Shown here piece by piece: positions 10,751-25,100 of a DNA stretch of 64,000 bases. Made by a program: the position numbers and the translations under genes. Source of the stretch: Echinometra lucunter (taxonomy: Eukaryota; Echinodermata; Echinoidea; Camarodonta; Echinometridae); contig CM057153.1 in NCBI GenBank assembly GCA_029962745.1, positions 5,575,855-5,639,854 on the forward strand, given 5' to 3'. The notes beneath the pieces are model-generated. The model worked only from the letters and a program-made list of their open reading frames with translations, did not search any database and was not told the DNA's origin. Position 1 is the stretch's first letter. Each line of letters starts with the position of its first letter.

Positions 10751-11142
10751 TGATGTATGGGGGTTTCTCCATATCTCCATACATACTGAAACACAACATG
10801 CACTCATGCTCCCTCCCCGCAAAATTAGATGTGAAAAAATGGGGAGGGGGGGGGGAATGATACCTTTGTAAATTGAGAAAAAGGTAGAATGAGAATGAGT
10901 AAAGAGATCGAGAGTGAGCCAAAAAATGGTGGAGTGAGATAAGAGAATGGAAAAAAGGCAAAGACAAATAATCAGAATGAGGCAGACAGAGTCGTGGAGA
11001 GAGAGAGAGATACATATAGAGGGCCCCATAGAGGGGTCAGAATCATGTAGAAATTTGTAACCAGAGCTACTTCTCATGACTAACCACATGGGAATGCTAC
11101 ATCATGTGAACATTCCAAGGTGCGCTGCTTGGTGCTCCTAAA

Positions 11143-11530
11143 CCCACTCAGGACAGGAATCATTTGAGGCTTTATTTGATGTTTTCTTCTTCAACTTGGC
11201 AACACAAGTATTTCTATTTCACTGCCAAATTTTCTTCTAAAAACTGATGTTAAATAAATATAAATTGACAGAAATCATATCTAAAGGTTAAGTTGCCAAT
11301 TTGCATGGAGCAGTGATATATACCTTTTACTCATGCTGCCAATTTAAGGATTTTGATGCTTATTTTTCTTTTTAAAAATTTTAGCATCAAACAAGTGCTG
11401 AAACAACCAAAATGAGAAGTTTGTGCAGATTTTCTTTTGCTCTTTCTGATCATGTATTTAATGTTTAATATCTTCTAAGGCTCTGCATCAAAACCACAAT
11501 GCAGTATTCTTTCTATCATGAATGGGTTAT
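11143..11530 (+). mobile_element. TTAA-type MITE, copy 1 (diverged)
   Basis: Same family as 17470-17878 and 21578-22060. It starts with AACCCACTCAGGACAGGAAT and contains the shared GGCTTTATTTGAT, CTTCTTCAACTTGGCA and TTTTAGCATCAAA landmarks. It ends with ATCATGAATGGGTTA. The terminal TTAA is degraded at the left end. Confidence 0.65.
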
Positions 11531-14500
11531 CATTTGGTACAAAGCTGCAGGAACCAAATTCACTGCCTCCACATTTTGTTATGTTGTATTATGAAGTAAT
11601 ATAAAATTTTATACCCTACTGACTGTAAAAATTGAAGCACACAGACAGAACCCCCCCCCCCCCCAAAGTACAATGTAAGAGACCTTCCACTCATGAAACC
11701 CTGTTGAATTCCCTCAATACTGCACATCGTCACAAAACTGGATTGGTCTAGTAAAAATCAACTAATAACCCCCCTCCCCCCACACACATACAAATAATAA
11801 CATATAGCATACTTCAGTCAGAATTTGTCAGTCACACGTATAACACAAATGTACAGTGACGCTTGAAATACAATTCAGTGCCAAAACAGATGGTTTAATA
11901 CTTCAGCAGTACAAAAAAAAAATGCAATTGTATTCCTCCTGTGACACAACTGGATGGTATAAAATGGCCTGGTACTAGTATTTGAATAACATACATGAAT
12001 TAATCCTTATTACATTGGCTAAAACACAATAATCCAGGATGGGTACGTCTAATAAAATCAAGACATATCATGAGACATAATCATGATTCATACAAACTTA
12101 CTAGTGTATTTCAATATCATAAATGAATGCCAGGAGGATGACCTCTAATATGAGAAATAAGCATGTCAACAAGACATAATTTGGATATAATAATACTAAT
12201 ATATTTTCAAAGAAATGAGCATATACAAGTGAAGAGTACCACAAACTGTGCTATTAAACCATATCAAACCATGGGGGAAAGGAATCCAAATTACCTACCT
12301 TATCTACCTTTGTAAATCTAAGATAAATCCTGGAAACAGCAGTATCGGGATAATCAGTTAACATGATTCTTTCAAAAGAAAAAACTTTTCAACAAGTTTG
12401 CATTTTCCATAGAGTGTTTACAAACATGACCAAAAAAAAAAAAAAGATATCTTATATGGAAAGAGGCATATTTCTTTCTGAACACAGTAAATGCCAATAG
12501 TTTTTTTGCTTATTTTTTCAAAATGTCTGAAATATTTTTAAGACTTAGATTTCCATTATTCAACTGCTTCATTTTCAACTAAAACAAGTCAAAGAGTACC
12601 TGTAAAATGTAGTAGTATTAAATAACAGTACACAGAAAAACAACAAATAGTACTGAAATTTGAAATCAATACATAATTTGCAAGTTTCAAGTGTACAGGA
12701 TATAATATCAAGTATTCAAATGAATCTAAAGCACCCATCAAAATAGTGAAATTAAACAAGTATATGTTTCCATTAAATGAAACTTAACTCCACATCATAA
12801 ACCAAATAAACAAAAGTATCAAATACCAGTAGCTCCACACAGATTCAAGCTGTTGAGTTTTGACTGTAGAGTGTTCTGTTGAGATAAAGATTAATGATAT
12901 CAAGAAAATGCCCAGAATAAAACCCTTATACTGTTACAAGATTTTTGTAAATAATTCCACAATGACCTCATGCTCACACCTAAGATTAAACTAAGTGAGG
13001 TACGAAGAAAGAAATTATACCAATCAGTTTTTTAAACCTGATAGAGTCATGTTTACCTTTTGAAATCATAGACCATTTCATTTCACTTTCTTATGAAAGT
13101 TTATTTCTCTTTAATAACATTATTGGCAAATTCAATTTTTAAAAAATACTTGACGGATATTCAAATATGTGTACAGACATTCTGCATTTTGATAAGTTTC
13201 ATGCATAGTAAACAATAGTTCTAACATCATATTTTCCTTGAATGCAAATTTGTAGCTAAGGCATATAAATGTACTTAAAGAGCAAAATTCAAAATTGAAT
13301 CACCCAGCACATCCCTCATACATGGACATGTACTTCCTACAAAATATCAAGGCACTTTTTAAAATCCCTGATTGTCAAACAGTAATAAATTCAACGATAA
13401 TATTCATCATATTTATGTAAAAACATTCATATTTTAAGAGTGTACATTGTAACAGTATTTCATATCATCATCTACATAAACCAGTATGCCCTGAATTAAG
13501 TGTAATAATACATTTTACATATTCAATTTAAACAGTCTAAGATATATGTACAGTTTACAGGATAAAACACAAAATTTATGATTATCTTTGTATGCTTGCA
13601 TCATTAAATATATGTCAAATCTACACATTTCGTGTATCATTATGACTGTAGGAGGAAAAACCATCTTACATTTTTTTTTTTTCAAATTTTGTACAGGACT
13701 ATGCTTGAAAACATACACAAAATGTTGCAATTCATTAAAATTTAAAACTCAAGATCTGGTACATACCTCTTTTTCCTTTTATGATATTATGGTATGTTAA
13801 CGAGGAGGTAAAACTATCAGAGAAAAAAAAAATCAATCAATCAACCAACTCTTTAAAGTTTCATTTCATTATTTTATCACTAAATTGGGCATAGCATGCA
13901 CTAAATTTTTCTACCAGTATATCTATCGGGTACAAACCCATCACATTAAAAACAAGATATTATGGGAGTATATCACACCACCTCTACTCATTTGAATCTT
14001 AAAAATTTACATGAAAAAAGAACATGTGTAGGAAACTAGGAACCTTTTCAAGAATATTAGGCTATGTCAAGATCCTTTAAGGAATACCTTGAGATCTGAC
14101 TATTGCAATAGCTTGATGGACTTCTGCAATATGGACCACATTTGGTAAAAGCATCATTAATATGAAGTGTCAATTTACAAATCATACCATGGTTTACATG
14201 AATACTTTATGCCTGTGTACAACAAGTGTACAAAGCATACAACTGTATAAAGCATCATCAAAATACTGAACACACATGTACCTCAAGAAATCAAGTACAT
14301 GTATTTTCTAAACCAAAGGCAAAATGAACATAGGTTAATAGCTAATTATCATTTTTTGTAGTGGATACATGTATGTGTTAATCGTAAACCAAATTAAAGC
14401 AATTCAGAGATCAAACCTCATGAAAAAATAACAATGTCAGACTGAATTCATAAGAATTCATTATTAAAGACACTCAAACGTACATTTCAGAGCCATAATA

Positions 14501-16735
14501 CATTACTAGCATACGCGTATTTTTGGACACCTTAATTTCAAATACTAATTCTGGAATACATCCCTAAAGAGAGATATTTACGAACACCAAGCCTCCTCTA
14601 ATCACACCACCTTTAATAAAAAACCATATTTCTAAATGAATATCAAAGAACATTTCAAATACTTTAAAGCACAGAATACAAGATACATTGTAAATGCTAA
14701 ATTAAAAATTTGTCACAATGCTCGTTTGCAAATATGCATCTGAAAATAATAGTATTGATATACATAGAAATAGTTTTATGTCATAATAATCAGCGAAAAT
14801 GTCTTCATGAAAAGTATATATTTCTATATAATTTCATAGTACTATATTCATGTACAAACAAATCACTATAAGCATACTGTTAAATATAGGTTACATACAT
14901 TGAGAATAAATATATATGAATGTACTAAAAAGAAATGATTTTTCTAAAATAATTCAACAAATCCTGATTTTCAAAGCAAGATAGGAATATAAAAGACGAC
15001 ATCATAGAGATAGAGAAATCATATCAAAATTCAAAAGGCTTTTTTCCCCCTCTCATTCACAAGGTTTAGAAGTTCAAGGCAGGCTTCAGAGCTAATTTGA
15101 TACAAAAATTTAAAACATGCCACAAACATATTTCAAAGGAATTCACAGAACTTTTATACTATCTAAGTGTGCAAAATATAAAATGATACACAACTGGGGT
15201 TGGCAACAAACGAAGTAAAACACCCAATTTTGCTAATTAGGGTATTTTGATACTTTGATTATATTCCATATCAATGTGACCTTCAGGTCAGATGTCAATT
15301 CCTTATCATAAAGGCAAGCCTAGCAATGTTATTATGTTAGTTACATTGATAAAAAATGAAACTACATGTGTACATGTAGCAACAACACATACTGTACTTC
15401 CATTTTTATAAACATGTGCAACTTGTGCATTTCTCAAGTTTAAGTCAAATCCAGGTACTGTAGGGAATTAAAGTAATCAGTATTCGGTGGTGATGAATGG
15501 TATTCTAAAATCCTTCAATGCTGTGATTTTTTTTTCTACTACTGCACATTTGTAAAACGTCCAATACATGATATGAATGCATTCTGTTTGCCTACCTTTA
15601 TTTCAATTTCTCAATAAGGCAATAATTAATCACGTCTACATGTATATCTTGTTTTCTTGTTTAGGTTATAATGTATTAGTAATATCATCTATTAAAATCT
15701 AAAATTCCCAAATTGCAATAATTTCTCTAATTTGTCAACAATTCATCAAACCTACTCTACAGTTTTGACTGGTATTCTTAATTCTAATGTCCACTTGATA
15801 GAGTGACACATATCTCTATTAAAATCTAAATTTCCCAAATTGCAATAATTTCTCTAATTTGTCAACAATTCATTAAACCTACTCTATAGTTTTGACTGGT
15901 ATTCTTAATTCTAATGTCCACTTGATAGAGTGACACATATCTCTGGCCAACAGGCAAGCACTGCTACTGGACCATTTGCACATCTAGGTGGGCTTAAGTT
16001 TTCACATACATACATGGATATAAGGAATAAGAAAATAAAACTACCTACAGCACCATCTAAGTGCAAAAATTCTAATAAAAACATGGGTTTTTTTTTTGCA
16101 ATTCAGTTTCATCATATTGAAAGATAAAAATTAATGAAGTTGAGGCAAATGTGGTAAAATTATATATTATCAAAGACAATAATTTCAAATCAAATAACTC
16201 CCTACTGTCAACAAAACCCCTTTCCATTATGCACTTACGTTTCTTAAAAGTGAAAAATAAGAGTTGTTTTGATATGTTATTCGTAACATAACTTACATCA
16301 GGAGGCAGAGATCAGTGTGATAATTGTGATAACAACATACATGCATGAAAGCTTTACTTAGAACTCCACACTTTCATGTTGAGTCAAAGTGAAAACTGTG
16401 CAATGACATTACAAATGTCCCTCAAATGTACAGGGTGCAACTTTCCACAACAACAAACAAAATGGAACAGACATGTACTGCTCTGTCAAACTGCTATAGT
16501 GTGTAGCTTGTCATATTAAAGTATGCAACAGGCAAAATAAAACAAGCAAAATATAATAAAAACAATAAAAAAAAGAGAAAAGAATGTAATGGGTTCCATC
16601 AAGGTTATTTTCTTTCCTACTTTCAATTCCACTTTCCTTTGAATGTCAAAAGATGCGCACAGAAAAGACATCCCACAGGGAAACTCAGATTAGCAGTACA
16701 TTCAAGAAGTTTGAAATTAATGTATTTACCCTCAA
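11531..16735. other. AT-rich non-coding DNA, possibly part of the GLIS2 3' UTR or intergenic
   Basis: About 5 kb without a supported gene or long repeat, apart from a C-run at 11651-11664 and the 127-bp duplication described separately. It lies downstream of both the PAM16 and GLIS2 stop codons. I cannot place transcript ends in it. Confidence 0.5.
15688..15943 (+). repeat. Tandem duplication, two copies of 127 bp
   Basis: The block from TCTATTAAAATCTAAA to GAGTGACACATATC is repeated once with a 127-base offset. By eye there are only about four differences, including CATCAAAC versus CATTAAAC and CTACAG versus CTATAG. It is a recent segmental tandem duplication in non-coding DNA. Confidence 0.9.
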
Positions 16736-17069
16736 TTCACACTATTCTCCGAGGGGAGGAGAATTCCCCGCGCCTCGGAGAATTCCCCTCCAATTTGATA
16801 GTCTGAACGGTTGCGGAGAACTCTCTCCCTCTCCCACTACAGTTGAGGGGTTCGGGGACAAAAATCATGCCTTAGGGCGTAATTGATAGCGCACGGCTGT
16901 TTTCACGGAATGTGCGCATGTGCAAAATGTGTGGCCCGGCCTCGCCATACACTATCTGCATTGACTTGTCTTTGCGGCTCGGAGATAGTCCATGCAGTTG
17001 TGAACGGTCGGACGTAAAAAGAAATAAGATCTCTGGAGACTGGAGACTCCCCTCGGATAATAGTGTGAA
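16736..17069. mobile_element. MITE with TTCACACTATT termini, about 334 bp
   Basis: The left end TTCACACTATTCTCCGAGGG matches the inverted right end (CCCTCGGATAATAGTGTGAA) over about 23 bases with one or two mismatches. The interior is GC-rich with GGAGAATTCCCC palindromes, unlike its AT-rich surroundings. No open frame of interest. The target-site duplication is not resolved. Confidence 0.75.
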
Positions 17070-17469
17070 CGTAGAGAAAGTGAATTACATCTGCCTCCTG
17101 CAGAACAATGTAATTAGAATCCAAACATGATTCCACTCTTGTCACTATACCATTGCAAAATCTTAAAAAGAAGTCAGCAAGGACTCGAAATTTGAAATAA
17201 CAATCAATCAATAAATAAAAAATAAACAAACAAACAAATTCTTTAGTAACTTACTTGCTCTGTTCAATAGTTAAGTCAAACATTATGCACAATAAAAATG
17301 AATGCATCTTTTGCCCAAAAGCTAAGATCTTGTCAAATGACCAGTGCAACAATTCCAATAAGGGTGTCAACAATGACCCCAGGTTAAAAAAGAAAAAAGC
17401 AATATTGAAACATCATCTGGTTGTAAGCTTGGTAAAACTATTCCAGGATACAAGTACACATTTATGATT

Positions 17470-17878
17470 TCATAATACTGACAGGAATTATTTGAAGCCT
17501 TATGTGATCAGCTTTTCTTCTTCAAATTGGCAGCACTAGTATCTTTCTTTTACTGTATTTTTTTTGTCTGAAATAAATATGAATTCACAGGAAGTATGTT
17601 TCAGAGTTAAAAAGTTGCAAATTTGCATGGAAAACAGAGATCATGATTTTGAACTTGCTGTCACATTGCCAATTTAGGGATGTTAGTGCTTATTTTTCTT
17701 TCAAAACAGTTCAGCATCAAATGACATATACAAATTAACTGATGAAACAAAAATGGCACGGTATGTACAGATTTTAAAAATCTTTCTGCTTATGTGTGTG
17801 GTATGGTTTTGAGGGCTATGTAGGAAAAGTTATTGGACCGAACCGCAAAATGTGGACCTGCTGTCACAAATAGGTTAA
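17470..17878 (+). mobile_element. TTAA-type MITE, copy 2
   Basis: It shares CTGACAGGAATTATTTGAAG, CTTCTTCAAATTGGCA, GTTGCAAATTTGCATGGA, TGCCAATTTAGGGAT and CAGCATCAAATGACA with copies 1 and 3. It ends in GGACCTGCTGTCACAAATAG followed by GTTAA. The left terminus is eroded. Confidence 0.75.
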
Positions 17879-18331
17879 TCACCTGTTGCATTATCCCTCA
17901 TCGAATGTTCAGGCAAATTTAACTCCCTGACAATTGAATTCTCTCATTCCTGCAGATTTCACGTAATATCCCATAGGTCCTCAAAGGCAATGGGTTACTG
18001 AAGGCACACTGCTGTATACGACAGTATTTTTCTTTATCATGCCCTCATGATTAAAAAAGCAGAAAATGCTATATTGCCCGAGAATGCAAAGAATGAATAC
18101 AAAATAATTACATTACATGCGTATATAAAACCTAATTAATATTTATCGATGCCATTCATGTATAGCAAAGCCAACACCTACCTGTATAGAAAGACCACTT
18201 GTCAACTGAATTTTCATATGTCTTGAGCAGTCTTTCCTTACAAAAAAGTCATGCATAAGGACCACATGCCTATCAAGACCATTTGCCTCTTGAGTCAGTG
18301 GTCTTTGTATACAGGTTTGAGAGTGCTATTA
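17879..18331 (-). other. GLIS2: Probable GLIS2 proximal 3' UTR
   Basis: About 450 bases directly after the GLIS2 stop on the minus strand, before the MITE at 17470-17878. No coding signal. The extent of the UTR is unknown. Confidence 0.4.
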
Positions 18332-19116
18332 TCATGACATACTGGTTGACATGGCAACAGAAGAAGGCACAGATTGTGTTTTAGCAAAAGGGCTGACAGT
18401 TCCAGGGATAATGACTTCCATTCCTGACGGCTTGATGGAGAGCCTCAGTCTCTCTTCCCTTTTGCTCGAGTCCACTGGTAAGGCACCTAGACCGAGATTC
18501 AAACCCTGATAGCTCCCATCAAGTTTGGCACTTTGTGCAAGAGTCCCTCCAGCCACTGGCTCCAGCAGATGATTACCCATAATGCTGCTGGATGCCACTG
18601 CAGGGCTGGAGAAGAGAGGACTTGTGGGTAAGGCTGTGGAAATACTGGTAAGCGCCCCCGTGGGTACCGTCACGTAGCTGTAGTGAGGGGGTAAATTTGG
18701 AGGGTGCACTATGATGGGGTAGACGATCACCCCATCAGATACACTTGTCCCTGTAGTCAAGCTCGGTACGGCGGGTACAATGGGCTTTGGAGTAGGTGTC
18801 GGTGGTGATATGGATAAAGAGGGCGATGTTGACGTTATACTTAAGCCAACAGGGCCTGTTATTGCAGTCAGTGAATTACATGTAGTACTACTGGATGTGG
18901 AGTCAGTTGATTTAGATGAGTGCCGGTTTGCGTAGTGACCATGTGATTTTATATGCTTGCGTAAAGAACTAGGGTCCGTATAGCGTTTGTGGCAGCCATG
19001 TACTTTGCAGCTGTAAGGCTTTTCCTCTACGTGTGTGCGTGTGTGCTTGAAGCGGTCACTGGAGTTTGAATAGCGCTTGTTACAACCTTCCACTGGACAT
19101 ACATATGGTCTTTCAC
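18332..19116 (-). CDS. GLIS2: GLIS2 last exon: fingers 4-5 and C-terminal region
   Basis: The acceptor is TTTCTTTGTAG before GTGAAAGACC. It begins [20 protein letters not shown], continues through [18 protein letters not shown], then a long Ser/Thr/Pro-rich tail, and stops at 18332-18334. Confidence 0.95.
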
Positions 19117-22100
19117 CTACAAAGAAAACAGAAATATAAGAATAATCACAAATTTCCCAGACAAAATTTTACCAGCACAGTAAATAAAAGTACCTATAAA
19201 TTTCTTGAGTGACAAGTTTACACCTTGATGATATCGATCCACTTACAATGGTTTGCTTGCCTTTAAGAAAATGCTCATATCTTTTGCAAGCTACCGGTAA
19301 CTGAAATCTTATTCATTTTTAAGCAAGCAAAGCATCTAAATCTAAATATAAAGTTGCACAGGTGAAGAATAAGGAATGCAGAAAAGAAATATATTGTATT
19401 GGCATATGGTACATATTTGAGGTTACTGTAGGATCATTGTCACTGGGGTAAACTAACTCTAGATCTGCAAACTGATTTGCTGTTGACTATATGAAAATAC
19501 CCTGGTGACAACTGTGTACCTCATGCCTTATCAAAGGGTATCCCCTGCAAAGCTAGATCAATACAGAGGGGAGTTTACATTATCCCACAGTGAGCAAAAT
19601 GGTCAATGGTGACATCATGTACAAAAGAAAAATCAATGAAATCTTGCTTGTAACCTTGTAAGTCCTTTTAATAGAATAAGAAAAGATCATCTGTGCTGAT
19701 TTGCAAATTACCATGTGTGCCTAATTAAGTCATCACTGCTCATACCCCCTGTATAATATGCAGACTAATCACTCAAAGATTGTTTACACTGTCCCAAGCA
19801 GATTAGAACAGTCAAATAGATGTTGAGAACAATGTTCATCTATATCAAACTACCACAAACCATCTCAACAACATATAATGATTGTTTGGCATGGAAACTC
19901 ATTATAAATCAAAAATAAATCTATTACAAAACCTTTTATAAAACTTCTATAAAAGCAAATATACATGTTCCTATAGATGGGTTATCTACCTTGTATTGAA
20001 TGGATGTGGAAGCCTTACTGATTGGGACCCCATATGGAGTTAGATCAATACAAGGAGGTGTTTACATTATCCTGCAGAGAGCACAGAAGTCAGTCAACAA
20101 ACATGACAAATTAACAAAAGAACTTCAGGAAGGGAAAAATCTTCTTGATTCAGAAGGAGAAATCATTTAGAAGTAGATATAATTAAGTTTGAAAACCTCC
20201 AAACAGACCTCTTTAAACAGAGGCATGTATTTCTCTGTACTGACTTGATTTAAAAAAAAAAAACTAGATGAATCTTCGACCACGCGCGGTCGAACTTTAT
20301 GCCTCCGCCATTACCAAATCAGAAATAAATGGCACTTCATGTTGATTTATTTTCATTTATATAATGACATCTTTGACCTTGACCTTTGACCTTGTGACCC
20401 TAAAATCTAATCAGATCACTGTCTCTCCCATATGCATACATGTGCTAAGTTTGAGGTTGATCGGTCAAATGGTTGTTGAGTTATTGTGAAAACGAACCAT
20501 TTCTATGTACATAATGACCTCTAAGAGCTTTGACCTTTGACCTTGTGACCCCAAAATCTAATCAGATCATTGTCCCTTCCATGCGCATACATGAGCCAAG
20601 TTTGAAGCCAATCTGTCAAATGATTCTTAAGTTATCGCAAGAACGAACCATTTTTATGTGTATTATTACCTCTATGACCTTGACCTTTGACCTTGAGACC
20701 CCAAAATCTAATCAGATCATTGTCTCTCCCATATGCATACAAGTGCTAAGTTTGAGGTTGATTGGTCAAATGGTTGTTGAGTTATGGTAAAAACGAACCA
20801 TTTCTATGTACATAATGACCTCTATGACCTTTGACCTTTGACCTTGTGACCCCAAAATCTAATCAGATCATTGTCCCTTCCATGTGCATACATGAGCCAA
20901 GTTTGAAACCAATCTGTCAAATGGTTCTTAAGTTATCGCGAGAACGAGCCATTTTTATGTGTATTATTACCTCTATGACCTTGACCTTGGACCTTGAGAC
21001 TCCAAAATCTAATCAGATCATTGTCCCTCCCATATGCATACACGAGCCAAGTTTGAAGTTGATCCGTCAAACGGTTCTTAAGTTATCGCGAGAACGAAAA
21101 CGGGACGGACGGACGGACGGACGGACAACCCGAAAACATAATGCCTCCGGCAACCACCTACGGTGGGCGGAGGCATAAAAACAAACATGTAGGGCCTCAA
21201 ACAGAGTGTGAAACATTAGTCACATGTTTTGGAAAATTTTGAAACAAATGACACAAAGACTTCTGGATGACTTGCAGGTATTTCATACAGTAATCTAATA
21301 TACATTGTACTATAAAATTCCAAGAGTTGTCAGTTTAAAGTTAAAAATATCTGCAGGGAGCTAAAAACAGAATGGGGTTTCTCAGGTTAGTAAATATGAC
21401 ACACCCTGTATGGAACCTGCTACGGATCTTGTGATTTTCCAGCCACAAAAGGCAAAACAAAGCTTCATTACATGTATGTAGCCCCATATAATTATGCATA
21501 TATTCACTGATATGTATGGGTGTAGGAAAAAAAACTTCTTGTCCATTCATTTCTGCCCTAGTGATGTTCTAAAGCAGTTAACCCATTTGTGACTGAAGGT
21601 CCACATTTTCTAATTCAAGTTCAATTCAAGTTCAAGTTCAAGTTCAAGTTTAAGTTCAAGTTTTATTCAAGAAAAAACCAATAAATTTTTATGCAGAGTC
21701 CTAAAGAACAAAATACAAGGACAGAAAAGGTAAAAAATTCTACAAATTCTATTGTGCCCATTTTGGTTGCATCAGTATAAGTCATTTGATGCTGAAATTT
21801 TGTTTAAAGGAAAATAAGCACTAAAATCCTTAATTTGGCAATCCAGTGGAAAGTTCCAAATGATTGTTTTTCCACACAAATTGGCAACTTTTCAACTTCT
21901 CAACATACTTTCTGGCAATTTATGCTTATTTCATATACATTTACCATGACTTTTTAAAAGAAAAATGCAGTAAATAAAAGAAAAAATAAAGGGTTGCCAA
22001 TTTGAAAAAGAAGAGTTGATCAAATAAGGCTTCAAATAATTCCTGTCATGGATGGGTTAAACACGTGACATCTGAATGAGGCTCTAAGGTCAGTGAACAT

Positions 22101-25100
22101 GACATACCTGTATGAGACCTGTTATGGATCTTGAGGTTCTCCAGCCGTGAAAAGCTCTTGAGACACAGCGGGCATTGATGGGGCTTCTCATTAGTATGGG
22201 TACGAACATGGATCAGCATCTTATACCTGGTACACAGGCAAAAGAACAAAGAAATAAGTTTAATATCCATTCATATATAAAATTACAAGAATCTCACTTA
22301 AGATATATCACGAATGCATGAATATATGCAATCTTATGAATAGTACACAGGTAAAGGGATGATGCATGCAAACTCTCTAGAGACTTCAAAATAAGAAAAA
22401 TCATTACCCCATGGTTTGTCAAAACAAAAAGTCTCATTTTGTGGTCTGTTGTAAACATGGACATGTATATACTGGTATTTTTTTTTGCATTAAGATCAAG
22501 CTGATAATTCATATGAGTCAAGCTTAATTATCTATTCAATTCACTATTTATCCAATCAGTTTAGAGGAAATAAATACTGCACACATAGATACAGCAAGAG
22601 AGAGAGAGAGAGAGAGAGAGAGGCGCAAGAAACAGAGAAAAGGAGTGTAAAAAGAGAGTGAGAGCAAAATAGGAGAGACAAAGCGACATAAACAGAGAAA
22701 AATAAGTTTACATGTTTTTAATATCATGTAGCTCCTATCATATTGGTAGAGGCAAACATAAACCCAAAGATTTAATCTCAGTTCTCAAGAAGCTTTTGAC
22801 AATAAACACTGTAGATTCAGGTAAAATTCCACATTACAGTATTTCTCTGCAAATCTTTGCAAAAATGGGCATTAACACCTGTCAAATACACATATTGACT
22901 CTTCAAAAGAAAAATATGAAAATTTCAATGTAAGCAATATGGTTAATACCACCACACCCTATAACTAGGTCAAATATGTAACATACAAACACATAAGAAC
23001 ACTACATGTACTCTCTGTATCTCTCACACAAATTCTATTCCATTAAACAACATGCACATTCTAAAAGACCTTAAAAACAACATTTTGTGCATGCATTGCC
23101 ATGGAAACCTGTCACAGAAAATGATAACCCAATTTCAGAGCCAGCTCGCAGGGTGTCATCAATCTCAGGGCTAAACAGAGCCCTCCATTGTCTGGTTGGA
23201 GATCTGTCACTGTAGGATGAGCCCAGGTATGCAATACCAGGGTCAAATGTAAAACAAAGGTCAAGGGTAACATTGAAGGGGTGAGGTCTGTTCACATAGC
23301 CAGTGATGTACCACAGAACATAAATGTATGTTCATCCTCTCACGTGCAAAATAATTGTAACTTTGAAATCGCTGGACTGTCAAATCTCTCAACAGTGTAA
23401 ACATGAATCCTGATATTATTGATCCACTTTGCCTTTCTAATGGTTGAATTAGTTTTTAAGTATAAATCAAATCATCTTTTAAGACAAATTTAGGGGAGTT
23501 CACATTCCTGACGGCAAAATTTTAAATGGTTAGAGGCAAAAACAGAAATTTTCACACATACAGGAATACATATTCCTGACAGAAAAGCATCCTGGCCATC
23601 ATCACTCCAATTCTCCCATTGACATCATATAAATCCCACTTTCATTCATAGCTTGAATTGAATTAAGTTAAGTCTAATCCACATTTACCTGGCATTAAAT
23701 CCTTTGCCTTTTCTCTGACAGCCTTCCCATCTGCAGCAGTATTCTGTATCTTTCTCTAATCTGACATGTCTCTCGTTCACATGGTATACCAACTCTTCAA
23801 GCCGGTCAAACCTCTCAAAGCAAGATGCCCACTTACACACCTGATCGCAAGAAAAAGAAAATTCAATTTGCAAACAATGTTTAAAAACTGTTTAATTTTC
23901 TTTTTAACAACAACAAAATGCAAAGAGGATTTTCTCCCAAACAGAAAACTGCACATAAGAAAACAGAAATACAAAAACATCCTACTAACAGAAGTGAGTT
24001 CTGCTTGAGGGGGGGGGGAGGGGTCCTCATGACTATCTTTTTTGTTAGATCTATTGTCATACAGCAAAAATGTTCATGTGAAACTAATGTTGGGTCTCGT
24101 TAGCGTCACCATTTTTGGATGTTATGAAAAAAGTGACTTGATATATTAAGAGTAACTGGGGGATCTCAATCAACTTTCAATTGACTTATGAATAAGCAAC
24201 CACACCCAACACTTTAGAGGGTTGGGGTGGCTTATTCATGTAAACAAAAATTATATGACTGTTAATTAATAATGTCATTCACAAAGTGCCTTCTCATATG
24301 ATAAAAAAAGACATATCAAATTTGCTTTCCGACATTGCACTACAATTCCCTCTTTCGACACAAAAATAAGTCAATGGGGGGGACACGATAAACGAGTCAA
24401 ATCAAATAATCACATGATATTACCAATAAAGTGTTGCATGAATTTTCTTCAGGCCTGTCAATATTTGTCTCAGAATCACTCTTGAAGTTGTTACCATCCC
24501 CCACATGGTCGGTATGGAATATGGTCCTGGTATAGCCAATTGAACCATCAGATTTGCTGGATGAAATATTGCTCAACTTGGAAAGAAAGAAATAGAAAAT
24601 AAATAATGTACCCTAAAATAGAATGGATTGATTCCACAAAAGATGTAGTATAAAATTTGAATTGTAATGATATGGATGATTAATGTACAAAATCAGATGA
24701 ATTCTGATGAGACAATCTCCCCACCCCCTCCCTTCAAGCTCTCCAAGTAGTTTCCATATCCTATTTGGTCCCTGTGGAATACAGTTTATGTCCTTGTACT
24801 TGTAGAGCCTATGGAAGCACCAGGGCTCCATTTCATAAAACTTGTCATCAATAACAACTTGCAATAACTGTTATAAGCTACTGAAATCCTTGCATCTGAC
24901 TGGCTGAGAGCAAATTTGTCACAGAAATGTGGGCCCAGACTTGGCATATGAAATATAGCTTTGATGACTGAGAAAGAGAGAAGAACATTAAAGGCATTGG
25001 CTAACTTTGTGAGTAGCTGATTTAAAAAATTCTCAAACTAAGATGAAACATGTGTATGATTACTTGTATTTGTACTCAAAAACCCTGAAACCAACCATAA

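Noticed and set aside
20530..21178. Open frames with repeated [10 protein letters not shown] peptide
   Set aside because: Translation of the 151-bp repeat inside a non-autonomous element.
23071..23295. 74-codon minus-strand frame in a GLIS2 intron
   Set aside because: No splice sites in phase with the neighbouring exons; inserting it would break the join between fingers.
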